Shown here: one piece after another, positions 1 through 8,767 of the stretch
Position numbering within the stretch: the stretch's first letter is position 1
Layout: every line of letters starts with the position of its first letter
DNA from: JBCBRD01 sp039819785
Lineage (GTDB): Bacteria; Pseudomonadota; Alphaproteobacteria; Rhizobiales; Hyphomicrobiaceae
Length of the DNA: 64,000 nt
Reading direction: 5' to 3'
Assembly (NCBI GenBank): GCA_039819785.1
Contig: JBCBRH010000017.1
Coordinates: 12,861 to 76,860 of the forward strand
The notes under the pieces: model-generated
What the model was told of the DNA's origin: nothing
Seen by the model: only the letters and a program-made list of their open reading frames with translations
The model's database searches: none
Position numbers and translations under genes: made by a program

Positions 1-642
1 AACGTGGTCGGGCGCATTGTGGGTTGCCTTCGCGGTGTCGGCCTTGGTTCGCATCATGCCGTCGTGGGCGCTGGCGTGGACCCGTTCGTCGTAGACGACG
101 AGGTCGCCGCGTTGCGGAAGTGTGGCGATGAGCGCGGCGTTGGCGTTGAACCCGCCGGAGAAATACAACGCGCTGTCCGCACCGAAAAATGCGGCCGCCT
201 CGGCTTCCAGGGCTTCGTGCTGCGGATGGTTGCCGCGTAGGAGACGCGATCCGCCTGACCCGATGTCGACACCGTCCTGTAGGATGGCGTGGGTTATGGC
301 TTCGCGCATGGCTGGCGATGATGCCAAACCGAGGTAGTCGTTGGAGGCAAAGTCGAGGCCGGTGCGTGGGGCCAAGCTGCGAAGGCGGCCGCGCCGGTCG
401 AGCGCTTTAAGTGCCCGGGCGAGCGCTGCGAAATGCGCGGGGTCGACCTGCGCTGAGGCATCGGTATCGGTGGCGCCGGGGGCGGGTGCCCGAGTGGTGC
501 GGCTATGATCCGTTGGGCCTCGATTCACGGTTCCGGGCGTAGCTCCAGGGGGCATTCCAGGCGTCGACGACTGTTTCGGTGTCTTGTCTTGTGTTTCAGC
601 GGATGGCTCTGGGCGATCCGGTGCACCTCGTGTCAGGTCCAC
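1..642 (-). CDS. bioF: 8-amino-7-oxononanoate synthase, N-terminal part (cut by window edge)
   Basis: This is the pyridoxal-phosphate enzyme that joins pimeloyl thioester and L-alanine in biotin synthesis. The 214 visible residues contain the family signatures DFASNDYLGLA, GSGGSRLLRGNHPQH and LYFSGGFNANAALIATLP, all typical of BioF. The C-terminal half, including the PLP lysine, lies beyond position 1. I chose the GTG at 642 because GAGG lies six bases upstream and it begins eight bases after the bioB stop; TTG at 654 and ATG at 555 are alternatives. The first ~70 residues are Thr/Pro/Ser-rich and longer than in most BioF proteins, so an internal start is possible. It is co-transcribed with bioB. 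Confidence 0.9.
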   Translation of the reverse strand, partial: MDLTRGAPDRPEPSAETQDKTPKQSSTPGMPPGATPGTVNRGPTDHSRTTRAPAPGATDTDASAQVDPAHFAALARALKALDRRGRLRSLAPRTGLDFASNDYLGLASSPAMREAITHAILQDGVDIGSGGSRLLRGNHPQHEALEAEAAAFFGADSALYFSGGFNANAALIATLPQRGDLVVYDERVHASAHDGMMRTKADTAKATHNAPDHV

Positions 643-650
643 TATACGCC

Positions 651-1697
651 TCAATCGGTTTGGGGTGAGAGGCTTTCGGTTTGCATGCCCAGCTTGGTTA
701 GCAACGCCGTGTCCGCGTCTTCGCCCGGGTTCTCAGTTGTCAGCAGTGTTTCACCTGCGAAAATGGAATTGGCACCGGCAAAAAAGCACAGCGCCTGGGT
801 CTCATCGCTCATGTCCGTGCGGCCAGCCGATAGCCGGACGTAGGACCCAGGCATCATGATACGGGCCAGTGCGATGGTTCTGACAAAGTCGATCGGGTCG
901 ATTGCATCCACGTCGCCAAGTGGCGTTCCGGGGATCGGCACCAGCATGTTGATGGGTACACTGCCGGGATGTTCGGGAAGGTTTGCGAGTGTGACCAGCA
1001 TGCTCACGCGGTCGTCTTGCGCTTCACCCATGCCGACGATGCCACCGGAGCAAACATTGATGCCTGCCTCGCGCACCCGCTCGAGTGTGTTTAAGCGGTC
1101 CGCATAGGTGCGGGTGGTGATGACCTTGTCGTAGTAGGCTTCAGAGGTGTCGACGTTGTGGTTGTAGTAGTCGAGACCCGCGTGCTTCAACTTGCCGACG
1201 TCGTCTTCCGATAGCATGCCTAGTGTCATGCAGGTTTCCATGCCAAGCGCTTTCACGCCCTGGACCATCGCGACAATGGCGTCCATGTCGCGGGCTTTGG
1301 GTTCACGCCATGCCGCCCCCATGCAGTAGCGCGTTGCGCCGGTGTCCTTGGCTTTGCGTGCCTCCGACAGGACGCGTTCGACTTCCATCAGCTTGGATGC
1401 TGAAAGTCCTGAATTGTGGTGGGCGGACTGGCTGCAATATCCGCAATCTTCAGCGCAGCCACCGGTCTTGATCGACAGGAGCTGGCTCTTTTGGATGGTG
1501 TTGGCGTCGAAGTTTTGACGGTGCACGGTTTGTGCATGGAACAGCAGGTCATTGAACGGACTGGTGTAGATCGCGGTTGCCGCTTCCTGCGTCCAGTCAT
1601 GCCGGATCGTTCCGATATTCGCGAAGGGATCGCGCTTGGTGGCAGCGCGTTTGTCCGGCATTGATGGCGCGTGTTCGGTCGTGGTCTGGCTTTGCAT
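651..1697 (-). CDS. bioB: biotin synthase
   Basis: Radical-SAM enzyme that inserts sulfur into dethiobiotin, the last step of biotin synthesis. The 348 residues are of normal family length. The radical-SAM cluster motif CAEDCGYC provides C81, C85 and C88, and the second-cluster region is represented by RYCMGAAWREP (C125) and NVCSGGIVGMGE. The ATG at 1697 is followed by a normal BioB N-terminus. It is the first gene of a minus-strand bioB-bioF operon, and a palindromic element lies 14-46 bases upstream of the start, which may be the control site. Function is assigned from strong family resemblance. Confidence 0.97.
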   Translation of the reverse strand: MQSQTTTEHAPSMPDKRAATKRDPFANIGTIRHDWTQEAATAIYTSPFNDLLFHAQTVHRQNFDANTIQKSQLLSIKTGGCAEDCGYCSQSAHHNSGLSASKLMEVERVLSEARKAKDTGATRYCMGAAWREPKARDMDAIVAMVQGVKALGMETCMTLGMLSEDDVGKLKHAGLDYYNHNVDTSEAYYDKVITTRTYADRLNTLERVREAGINVCSGGIVGMGEAQDDRVSMLVTLANLPEHPGSVPINMLVPIPGTPLGDVDAIDPIDFVRTIALARIMMPGSYVRLSAGRTDMSDETQALCFFAGANSIFAGETLLTTENPGEDADTALLTKLGMQTESLSPQTD

Positions 1698-1710
1698 GCT
1701 TATTCTCGAA

Positions 1711-1743
1711 CGTGTTTGTTTTTGTTTGGATCAAACAAACACG
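1711..1743 (-). promoter_or_regulatory. nested inverted repeats upstream of bioB (candidate operator)
   Basis: TTTGTTTGGATCAAACAAA (1721-1739) is a perfect 8+3+8 palindrome. It is nested in a wider inverted repeat, CGTGTTTGTTT (1711-1721) and AAACAAACACG (1733-1743). It sits just before bioB, where a biotin repressor would act. It does not match the BioR consensus (TTATMKATAA) usual in alphaproteobacteria. That it is an operator is an inference from position and symmetry. Confidence 0.45.
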
Positions 1744-1985
1744 CTCTTACCTTTTGTTCTTGATCATGCAGCCGGGCGGAAAACCGTCCGTGCTCTTAAG
1801 GAACATGATCACATCAAACGAGGGTTGCGGTCAGCTGGCCCGTTGGTCTGGCAACTCATTAACCGTCCAGCTGGGTTATTCGGCATCGCTTTGTGCACCT
1901 GGAGTGTCGCTGAGCGCAAGAGTTCGCCTCCGCCGAATGGCGAAGGGGGTGCAGCTTTTGTATGAAATTCGCGGGGCCGGTGGCG

Positions 1986-4064
1986 TTAAACCGCGATTTT
2001 CCCTCCGCCTTTGCGCGTTATCGCGACAACGGCCGGGCGCGGTGGCGTTCCGTCCTTGAAGTCCGGCCATCGGGTTGTTGGGTTCTGGAAGGTCGATTTT
2101 TGGCCATCGGCGCTTGCGCCTGGATGTTGGACGGCCACGAAGAAGGTTTCCATATCCGGGGTGAAATAGGGGCCGCACAGTTCGGCGCCGACGGGACAGC
2201 GGTAAAACAGTTTCGATGTCGCGCGGGCGTCGCCCTCGGTTTCCATGGCCCAGACGCCATCGGTGCGGCCGGTCTTACCTTCGGAGTTTCCATCGGTTGC
2301 AATCCAAAGCCGGCCGTCGGTGTCTATTGCGCAATTGTCCGGCATACCGAACCAGCCGTCTTGAGATGTGTTGGGATTAAACGTGGCGCCCACCTCGGCG
2401 ATTGCCGGGTCGCCGCATTTCACAAGGATTTCCCAATCGAAGTTTGAGGCGGCGTGGTCTCCCGCAGGGGGTATGATCTCGATGATGTGGCCGAAGTTGT
2501 TGTTGGCCCGCGGATTTGCTGCGTCCGTCGCCTCGTCTGTCCGCCTACGGTTATTGGTCAGCATGACGTAGACCTTGTTGGTCATGGGATTGGCTTCGAC
2601 ATCCTCCGGACGATCCATTTTGGTCGCGCCAAGCAGGTCCGCAGCGAGGCGTGTCTTGATCAACACGTCGGCTTGGGAATGGAAACCGCTGGCTGGCGTC
2701 AACGGTCCCTGGCCAAACTCCAGCGGGAGCCAAAGCCCGGTTCCATCCGGGTTGAACCGCGCGACATATAACGTGCCTTGGTCGAGGATATCTTTGTTGG
2801 CGGCTCGGTCGGATGGGTTGACCTTGGATTTGGTGACGAAGCGGTAGACGTAGTCGAAGCGTTGGTCGTCGCCCTGGTAGACGACGAAGCGGCCATCCTT
2901 GTTGACGATGTTTGCAGCACCTTCGTGCTTGAAGCGGCCAAGGGCTGTTCGTTTCACTGGGCGCGATGCAGGGTCATGGGGGTCAATTTCGACGACCCAT
3001 CCGAAGCGGTTGACTTCGTTGGGCTCTTTTTCAATGTCAAAGCGGTCGTGGAACTTGCCCCACGCGTAGCCCTGCGCCGGGATGCCATAGCGTTTGAGGG
3101 CAACGGCGTCGGGGTGTGTATTCTTCGCTGCCTTGTTCCAGAAGTAGAAATTGAAGTTTTCTTCGCACGTCAGCCATGTGCCCCAGGGCGTCGTGGCACC
3201 TGCGCAGTTGTTGATCATGCCCTTCACTTTCGTGCCGGTCGGATCGCCGCTTGTCTTCATGCTGTGGTGGCCAGCGGCAGGGCCGGAGATGGACATCTCA
3301 GTTTCAGCCGTAATGCGCCGGGCGTAGGGTGAATTCTCGACAACCGACCACGTGCCCGCCTCGCGCTTCACCTCGACAACGGAGCCACCGTGGGCCATCA
3401 TCTCGATGGCGACCAAATCGGCGGTCATGTCCTTGAATTTCTGTTTGCGCTGTTCGGGAACGCCGGGGAACATCAGTTCCTCGATTGTGTATTCATGATT
3501 GATGACGAGCAGGCCGTGGTCGGACCGTCCCTCCAGGGGGATGAAGCCGACGAAGTCGTTGTTGTAGCCAAATTGCTTGGATTGAGACGCGGGTGTCTGG
3601 CTGTCTGGTTGAAAGTCGGGGGCGTCGTTCAAAACTTTATCGCCCCACCGGATCAAGACATCAGCGTTGTGTCCTTCGGCGATATAGTGGTGTTCCGATG
3701 AACCGGCTTTGAGTTCCGTGAATTTGAACGATGGCGTTGTGTTGATCGGGCGGGGTGAGACATCTGGCTTTGTCGCCTCGTCTGCGTGTGCCGCGAGCAT
3801 TGCCATGGGGTGAATGGTGACCCCAATGGTCGAGGCTGCGAGCGCGCCCCGCATCAGGTCGCGACGCGAAAGACGATCTGCGATGATGTCACCGATCGTG
3901 TCATTGGGTGACGTGTTCGAGGGGCAGTCCTCAATCTCTTCACGCGTCGGTGCATCGACGCCCGTTGGGTCCTGATCGGCAGATATGGCAAGCGCTGCTG
4001 CCTCAACGTGGACGTCACTGTCCGGCTCGATGCGTATGGTCTTGTTTTCAGGGTTACGGTCCAT
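1986..4064 (-). CDS. PhoX-family (DUF839) alkaline phosphatase-like protein, Tat-exported
   Basis: The 692-residue protein belongs to the PhoX/DUF839 group of calcium- and iron-dependent phosphatases that act on phosphate esters in the periplasm. A twin-arginine signal, LSRRDLMRGALAAS, begins near residue 65, after an unusually long ~60-residue N-terminal extension common in this family. Family-like segments include LLVINHEYT, GRFKHEGA, YQGDDQRFDYVYRFV and, towards the end, QDGWFGMPDNCAIDTDGRLW. The ATG at 4064 gives a complete Tat signal. It stands alone on the minus strand, upstream of the divergent FAH gene. No Pho box was recognised, so phosphate control is only expected from the family. 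Substrate is not known. Confidence 0.85.
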   Translation of the reverse strand: MDRNPENKTIRIEPDSDVHVEAAALAISADQDPTGVDAPTREEIEDCPSNTSPNDTIGDIIADRLSRRDLMRGALAASTIGVTIHPMAMLAAHADEATKPDVSPRPINTTPSFKFTELKAGSSEHHYIAEGHNADVLIRWGDKVLNDAPDFQPDSQTPASQSKQFGYNNDFVGFIPLEGRSDHGLLVINHEYTIEELMFPGVPEQRKQKFKDMTADLVAIEMMAHGGSVVEVKREAGTWSVVENSPYARRITAETEMSISGPAAGHHSMKTSGDPTGTKVKGMINNCAGATTPWGTWLTCEENFNFYFWNKAAKNTHPDAVALKRYGIPAQGYAWGKFHDRFDIEKEPNEVNRFGWVVEIDPHDPASRPVKRTALGRFKHEGAANIVNKDGRFVVYQGDDQRFDYVYRFVTKSKVNPSDRAANKDILDQGTLYVARFNPDGTGLWLPLEFGQGPLTPASGFHSQADVLIKTRLAADLLGATKMDRPEDVEANPMTNKVYVMLTNNRRRTDEATDAANPRANNNFGHIIEIIPPAGDHAASNFDWEILVKCGDPAIAEVGATFNPNTSQDGWFGMPDNCAIDTDGRLWIATDGNSEGKTGRTDGVWAMETEGDARATSKLFYRCPVGAELCGPYFTPDMETFFVAVQHPGASADGQKSTFQNPTTRWPDFKDGTPPRPAVVAITRKGGGKIAV

Positions 4065-4332
4065 TGAAACACCTCTGGAAACTTTGTCGTTGTCGTCGGG
4101 CTCGCTAGGGTCTTAGGGGATACGTGGTGAAACGGGTTCGGGCTGAAAATCGGCCACACGCAGCGGGTGTGCCACCCAGAGTGTCGCCAGCGCGCATACG
4201 ATTATTGCTACGGGTTTATGACGACTGTGCTGGGCGTGCCATGACGTTTATGTGCGCGCCTTGTCGCCGCTTTTTTGGTTGCCGCTATCGGGCACCGGCT
4301 TCGCATCGCTGAAAAGGATAAGCAAAAGGACC

Positions 4333-5016
4333 ATGCCTTACGTCATTTCAGCGCCCCAGGCGATCACGCTTCCCGTTGTGGGGAGCGAAGATCTGTTCCC
4401 GGTTGGCACGGTTTACTGCATCGGCAGAAACTACGCTGCTCATGCCCGTGAGATGGGCCATGACCCGGACCGCGAACCGCCGTTCTTCTTTTTGAAGGCA
4501 ACGTCTTGCATCTGTCATGGGCCGACGATCAGCTACCCTAGGTTGAGTGAGGACGTTCACCACGAGGTTGAGTTGGTGGTCGCGCTGGGTCAAGGCGGTT
4601 CTGATTTGAGCGAAGGCGACGCCGCAAACTGCATCTGGGGTTACGGCGTAGGTTTAGATCTGACGCGGCGAGACCTGCAAGCCGAAGCCAAGGCAATGGG
4701 GCGGCCTTGGGATGTGGGAAAGAGTTTTCCAGGTGCTGCCCCGTGTTCTGCGATCCGGCCGAAGTCTGACTGTGTCTTGCGCGACGATGCAGGCATTCGA
4801 TTGGAGGTGAATGGTCAGAGCCGCCAATCAGGGCGGATCGATCAGATGATCTGGCGGGTGAACGAGCAGATTTCGTACTTGTCGCGGGCCTTTGACCTCG
4901 TGGCAGGCGATTTGATTTTCACTGGCACGCCGGCTGGTGTCGGGCCGGTTGTGCGCGGGGACCGCATGGTCGGGTCCATTGAGGGCGTCGGGCAGTTGGC
5001 CGTGCGCGTCGTGTAG
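4333..5016 (+). CDS. fumarylacetoacetate hydrolase family protein (fumarylpyruvate hydrolase-like)
   Basis: A 227-residue FAH-fold hydrolase. Motifs include YCIGRNYAAHAREMG, PPFFFLKA, the metal-binding EVELVVALG, and FTGTPAGVGPV, which fit the FAHD1/YcgM group that hydrolyses fumarylpyruvate or acylpyruvates or decarboxylates oxaloacetate. The ATG at 4333 was chosen because it begins the conserved domain and follows AAAGGA, although the spacing is short; an in-frame start at 4252 would add 27 residues without family resemblance. It is convergent with the DUF1178 gene. The exact substrate cannot be read from the sequence. Confidence 0.88.
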   Translation: MPYVISAPQAITLPVVGSEDLFPVGTVYCIGRNYAAHAREMGHDPDREPPFFFLKATSCICHGPTISYPRLSEDVHHEVELVVALGQGGSDLSEGDAANCIWGYGVGLDLTRRDLQAEAKAMGRPWDVGKSFPGAAPCSAIRPKSDCVLRDDAGIRLEVNGQSRQSGRIDQMIWRVNEQISYLSRAFDLVAGDLIFTGTPAGVGPVVRGDRMVGSIEGVGQLAVRVV

Positions 5017-5037
5017 GTTTGTTCGCCGTGGCGACCT

Positions 5038-5061
5038 TCGCGCCGTTGTCTCGCGGCGCGA
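5038..5061. terminator. hairpin between convergent genes
   Basis: TCGCGCCG (5038-5045) and CGGCGCGA (5054-5061) form a perfect 8-bp stem with an 8-base loop between the stop of the FAH gene and the stop of the DUF1178 gene. There is no T-run on either strand, so it may be a Rho-assisted end or a stabilising 3' hairpin. Confidence 0.4.
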
Positions 5062-5083
5062 CACGTCGGCACTGGTGCGTTGG

Positions 5084-5566
5084 TTAGTTTTCGTCTTCAG
5101 GGAGTTTGGGAACCGGCAAAACCGTGATGCCGTCTTCCAAGAGGTCTTTTGCGTCTTCGAGCGAGGCTTCACCCCAAATCGGTTTGGTTGGGGTTGCGTT
5201 GTCGTTGTCATCGGTCGCGTTGTCATCGGTCGCGTTGTGCCGCGTGCGGGCCTCCTCCGCGAAGTTTTTGCCCACGTAATCGGCCTCTGTTTCAAGCTTT
5301 TTGCGGATGCTTCGTGCAGCCTCCAGCATCATGCGTGCGGCGGCATCGGCCGGTGAAAGCGCCGCAGAATCAGTCGTGAAGGTCGCGACATCCTTCCCTT
5401 TCGTGGTGGAGACGGCTGGTGCCATCAAAGCTTTTTCTACGGAGCCGCTGCCGCACTGCGGACACGTGATCTGGCCTGCCTGAATGAGTTTTTCGTAAGC
5501 GTCACTTGAGCCGAACCACGATTCAAATTCGTGTTCGGCTGAACACCGCAATGTGAATTTAATCAT
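5084..5566 (-). CDS. DUF1178 family protein
   Basis: A 160-residue protein whose start, MIKFTLRCSAEHEFESWF, and the zinc-knuckle-like CPQCGS match the DUF1178 family, which has no established function. The C-terminal half has an Asn/Asp-rich stretch, NATDDNATDDNDNATP, produced by a 15-bp tandem repeat. Its ATG overlaps the stop of the upstream nitrilase gene (ATGA), so the two are almost certainly translationally coupled in the operon grxC - nitrilase - DUF1178. The same linkage is common in alphaproteobacteria and suggests a link with redox or damage repair, which is inference. Confidence 0.88.
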   Translation of the reverse strand: MIKFTLRCSAEHEFESWFGSSDAYEKLIQAGQITCPQCGSGSVEKALMAPAVSTTKGKDVATFTTDSAALSPADAAARMMLEAARSIRKKLETEADYVGKNFAEEARTRHNATDDNATDDNDNATPTKPIWGEASLEDAKDLLEDGITVLPVPKLPEDEN

Positions 5567-6477
5567 TCAGCTGGTTCCGAGGCCGCTGTCTTCGTTGATG
5601 CCGATTGGCCGATCGGAGCCAGAGAGGATGGCGATTGGAAAGGTTTGTCGTGGGTGAGGCTTGGCAGTCTGGCGCGCGCCGTTTCGACCATGGATAGATC
5701 GATGTCGGCGGTGATGACGCCGGGCTCGTCGCCGGCTTCGGCCAAGATTTCGCCCCAGGGCGAAATGATCAAGCTGTGACCGTATGTTCGACGTCCATGC
5801 TCATGGCGCCCTGTCTGGCCGGCTGCCAGCATGAAACATTGCGCCTCAATTGCGCGGGCGCGCAGAAGGATGTGCCAATGAGCTTTTCCGGTCGTATGGG
5901 TGAAAGCTGCAGGGGACGTCAAAACAACTGCGCCTGATTTTGCAAGTGCCCGGTGGAGGTATGGGAACCGGACATCGTAGCAAATCGTCAGGCCGAGTTT
6001 GCCCCACGGCAGATCGGCCAGGGCACCTTCTGTTCCGCCGTCATAGTTGTTGCTTTCGGAATAAATCTCACCGTCGGCCAACGTGACGTCGAACATGTGG
6101 ATTTTGTCGTACCGCGCGATGATCTTACCATCCGGTGCAATCACGTATGACCTGTTGAGCAGACGTTCGCTGCCGGATTTTGCGCGAATGGCCATGGAGC
6201 CGAGGTGGAGCCAAACCCCAAGTTCGGTGGCCAGATCGACGAACGCGTTCAGCGCGTCGTTGCCTTCTTCGGGCTGGGTTTCGGCGAGCAGCCGGTCGTG
6301 TTCAAGCTCCATGATGTTGGTCACTTCGGGCGTCTGGATGTAGTTGGCGCTCTGGGCTGCTGCCTCACGGATTAAGTCACTGGCGATCTTCACGTTCTTT
6401 GGTACTGATCTGCCAGACGTCATCTGAACGAGGCCGGCCTTGAATGAGTTGCCGTTGGCGGTTTGGGTTGCGTCCAT
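5563..6477 (-). CDS. carbon-nitrogen hydrolase (nitrilase superfamily, Nit-type)
   Basis: A 304-residue amidase of the nitrilase superfamily. The Glu-Lys-Cys triad is visible as E51 (QTPEVTNI), K125 (DKIHMFD) and C166 (ICYDVRFPY). The DKIHMFDV context is typical of the NIT1/Nit2-like branch, whose known members repair deaminated glutathione or act on omega-amidase substrates. I chose ATG at 6477, which overlaps the grxC stop by one base (TGATG); a TTG three bases earlier is also in frame. Its position directly after a glutaredoxin gene fits a glutathione-related role, but this is inference. Confidence 0.92.
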   Translation of the reverse strand: MDATQTANGNSFKAGLVQMTSGRSVPKNVKIASDLIREAAAQSANYIQTPEVTNIMELEHDRLLAETQPEEGNDALNAFVDLATELGVWLHLGSMAIRAKSGSERLLNRSYVIAPDGKIIARYDKIHMFDVTLADGEIYSESNNYDGGTEGALADLPWGKLGLTICYDVRFPYLHRALAKSGAVVLTSPAAFTHTTGKAHWHILLRARAIEAQCFMLAAGQTGRHEHGRRTYGHSLIISPWGEILAEAGDEPGVITADIDLSMVETARARLPSLTHDKPFQSPSSLAPIGQSASTKTAASEPAE

Positions 6478-6746
6478 CAACGCGCACTTTCTGCATTGAG
6501 CAGCGGGTCAAGTTTGCCGGCCTGGTCGAGTGCGAACAAATCATCGCAACCGCCGACATGGTGCTCACCGATCCAGATTTGCGGGACCGTGCTGGCGCCA
6601 CCTGCTTTTTCAGCCATTTCGGCGCGCAGCTTCGGGCGCATGCTGACGTCGATTTCCTCAAAGGGTGCCCCCTTGTCGCGTAGAAGCCGTTTGGCCCGTG
6701 AGCAGAAGGGGCAGAGCATGGCCGTGTACACCGTAATCGGCGGCAT
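6477..6746 (-). CDS. grxC: glutaredoxin 3
   Basis: An 89-residue dithiol glutaredoxin that reduces disulfides or glutathione mixed disulfides in the cytosol. The active site is CPFC (C12, C15). The cis-proline motif STVPQIWIG and the glutathione-binding GGCDDLFAL follow as expected for class 1 GrxC proteins. It is first in the operon with the nitrilase and DUF1178 genes, with stop and start codons overlapping. Confidence 0.95.
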   Translation of the reverse strand: MPPITVYTAMLCPFCSRAKRLLRDKGAPFEEIDVSMRPKLRAEMAEKAGGASTVPQIWIGEHHVGGCDDLFALDQAGKLDPLLNAESAR

Positions 6747-6881
6747 GTGGTGTCCTCGTCTTTGCGTTGCGACCGTTGGTCCGAAAGCGAAATGTTTTTG
6801 CAGTCCCAGAGGATTGGTTGGGCAAACTTTATAATAGTGCTTTGGAGGCCCGGCTGGAAGGGCGCTTGTGACAGGCCGTTG

Positions 6882-7757
6882 CTAGGTGGTCATGCGTGCC
6901 TGGTCGGCCACGAGCGCCAAGGCGAGGATATCGACGGCGCTTGCACCTGCGTTTTTGAGGACCTTGGCGCAGGCGTTGGCCGTCGCGCCGGTGGTTATGA
7001 CGTCGTCCACCAGCAAGATGCGCTTGCCATCCAAGCGGACTTTTGCCGACGTTTTGATGTGAAAAGCACCCGCAAGGTTGCCGCGCCGTTGTGCCTGGCT
7101 GAGGCCCACTTGGGGCTTGGTGCGCCGGATGCGTCGCAAAAGATCCGGGGCGTAAACCGGCTTGTGCGTTTTGGCAAGATCCCGTCCAAGCAGCGCCGAT
7201 TGATTGAACCGCCGGGTGAAAATGCGCCATCTGTGGAGCGGAACGGGCATGATGATATCGGCATCTGCCAGCAGGTCCGCCCCGGCGATGGCCATCCAGT
7301 TTACGAAGAGTGCGTGGGCGTCGTGGCGGTCGCGATACTTATAATCGTGAATGAGTTTGCGCATGTTGCCAGTGTATTGCGCAATGGCGCGGGCGCGATC
7401 ATAGGCGGGTTGCGATACTACTGCCGCGGCTGAGATCATGGTTTCGCCGGTGTCGAAGGGCATTGGCAAGCCAAGTCTGTCGCACAGTGGTGCGCGTATG
7501 AAATCAATGCCTGCCCAGCATGGCGGGCAAAGCCGGTCGTGAATATCAACCGGCTCATGACACGCCAGACAAACCGGTGGCATCACGAGGTTGGACAAGG
7601 ACCGCCCGAGTGTGTTCAACGGCTGGAAAACATTCGCTCTTTCCGTCGTGTGTGTTCGCACGTGTTGCGTGTGTGGTTGATTCATCGAAGCTGGGTCGTT
7701 TGGCTGTTGGGGTAATCGGGCCAAGTTGTTGTCTAAGGTCCTGGGGCTCGGTTCCAT
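6882..7757 (-). CDS. comF: ComF family protein (phosphoribosyltransferase-like)
   Basis: A 291-residue ComF homologue. The N-terminal zinc-finger cysteines are C63, C66, C77 and C80 (CLAC ... CPPC). The C-terminal phosphoribosyltransferase loop is ILLVDDVITTGATA, near residues 248-261. ComF proteins function in DNA uptake in transformable bacteria and otherwise have an uncertain PRPP-related role. The ATG at 7757 gives a ~45-residue low-complexity N-terminus before the domain; ATG at residue 25 is an alternative. It is divergent from the methyltransferase gene and lies upstream of the grxC operon on the same strand, a common alphaproteobacterial order. Confidence 0.93.
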   Translation of the reverse strand: MEPSPRTLDNNLARLPQQPNDPASMNQPHTQHVRTHTTERANVFQPLNTLGRSLSNLVMPPVCLACHEPVDIHDRLCPPCWAGIDFIRAPLCDRLGLPMPFDTGETMISAAAVVSQPAYDRARAIAQYTGNMRKLIHDYKYRDRHDAHALFVNWMAIAGADLLADADIIMPVPLHRWRIFTRRFNQSALLGRDLAKTHKPVYAPDLLRRIRRTKPQVGLSQAQRRGNLAGAFHIKTSAKVRLDGKRILLVDDVITTGATANACAKVLKNAGASAVDILALALVADQARMTT

Positions 7758-7861
7758 TCTGCAATGGCAGCATGATGCTTCGGGTGCTTGGTTTTTACAA
7801 CTTCACGTCCAACCGCAGGGACCCAAACGTGTCGCGAACTTGAGGACTGGAGGATTTGAAT

Positions 7862-8767
7862 TTGTCGTCTTTGGTGTTCGACAGGGATTTGCTTAACCGC
7901 AGACGGACCCGGTTTGCCGCGCGGGCTGGTGACCATGATTTTTTGCTGCAACGGGTCGGTGAAGATTTCGCCGAGCGGCTCAGCATCATCAAACGGGACT
8001 TTCCGCTTGGTGTGATCCTGGGTGCACATCACGGCATTCTGGCGCCGGTGCTGAGCCAGCTGTCCAATGTTGGACACCTCATCGACGTGGATGGCGTTTG
8101 GCCATTGCTCGCGCAGGGTGATCCAGGCCAACCGAGGGTGTTTGCCGACGAAGAGGCGTTGCCGTTTAAGGACGCCTCGCTGGATCTCGTTGTCAGCGGG
8201 CTCATACTTCAACACGTAAACGATCTGCCAGGATGCCTGATCCAAATACGTCGGGCGTTGAAACCGGACGGTCTCTTCCTGGGTGCTGTTCTCGGTGGGC
8301 GGACACTTGAGGAGTTGCGGATGGCCTGGCTGCAGGCGGAAGCTGAAATGACGGGCGGGTCGTCGCCGCGGGTCGCACCGTTTGGTGATGTGCGCGATTT
8401 TGGTGGGCTGCTGCAGCGCGCGGGTTTTGCACTTCCTGTCGTCGATGGTGATGTTGTCACTGTCACGTATGAGACGCCGCTGGCGTTGATGGCCGAGGTT
8501 AAGGCCATGGGTGCCAGCAACGCGTTGGTTGAGCGGCGACGCGTGCCTGTGACGAAGGGGTTGATGATGCGCGCTGCGGAGATCTACGCGGAGCGGTTTT
8601 CGCAGCCTGACGGGCGCGTTTCGGCGACGTTCGAAATTCTTACGATGACGGCATGGTGTCCCCATGAAAGCCAGCAAAAACCACTGAAGCCTGGATCAGC
8701 TGCGGCGCGGCTGGCCGACGTGCTTGGGACTGAAGAAAAAAGCGCTGGCGACAAGGCCGGGAGCTAA
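7862..8767 (+). CDS. SAM-dependent methyltransferase, NDUFAF5/BioC-like
   Basis: A class I methyltransferase of about 301 residues. The N-terminal VFDRDLLNRRRTRFA and the body, with VISG-type segments LDLVVSGLILQHVNDLP and FGDVRDFGGLLQRAGFALP, match the alphaproteobacterial relatives of NDUFAF5, the mitochondrial complex I assembly hydroxylase, and are distantly related to BioC. The GxG motif of the SAM site is represented by ILGAHHG. I chose TTG at 7862 because GGAGGA lies seven bases upstream; TTG at 7856 and GTG at 7874 are also in frame. A complex I role is inferred from the family. Confidence 0.85.
   Translation: MSSLVFDRDLLNRRRTRFAARAGDHDFLLQRVGEDFAERLSIIKRDFPLGVILGAHHGILAPVLSQLSNVGHLIDVDGVWPLLAQGDPGQPRVFADEEALPFKDASLDLVVSGLILQHVNDLPGCLIQIRRALKPDGLFLGAVLGGRTLEELRMAWLQAEAEMTGGSSPRVAPFGDVRDFGGLLQRAGFALPVVDGDVVTVTYETPLALMAEVKAMGASNALVERRRVPVTKGLMMRAAEIYAERFSQPDGRVSATFEILTMTAWCPHESQQKPLKPGSAAARLADVLGTEEKSAGDKAGS

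Noticed and set aside
4124..4312. 62-codon frame upstream of the FAH gene
   Set aside because: Basic, low-complexity product without a ribosome site; it lies in the divergent promoter region.
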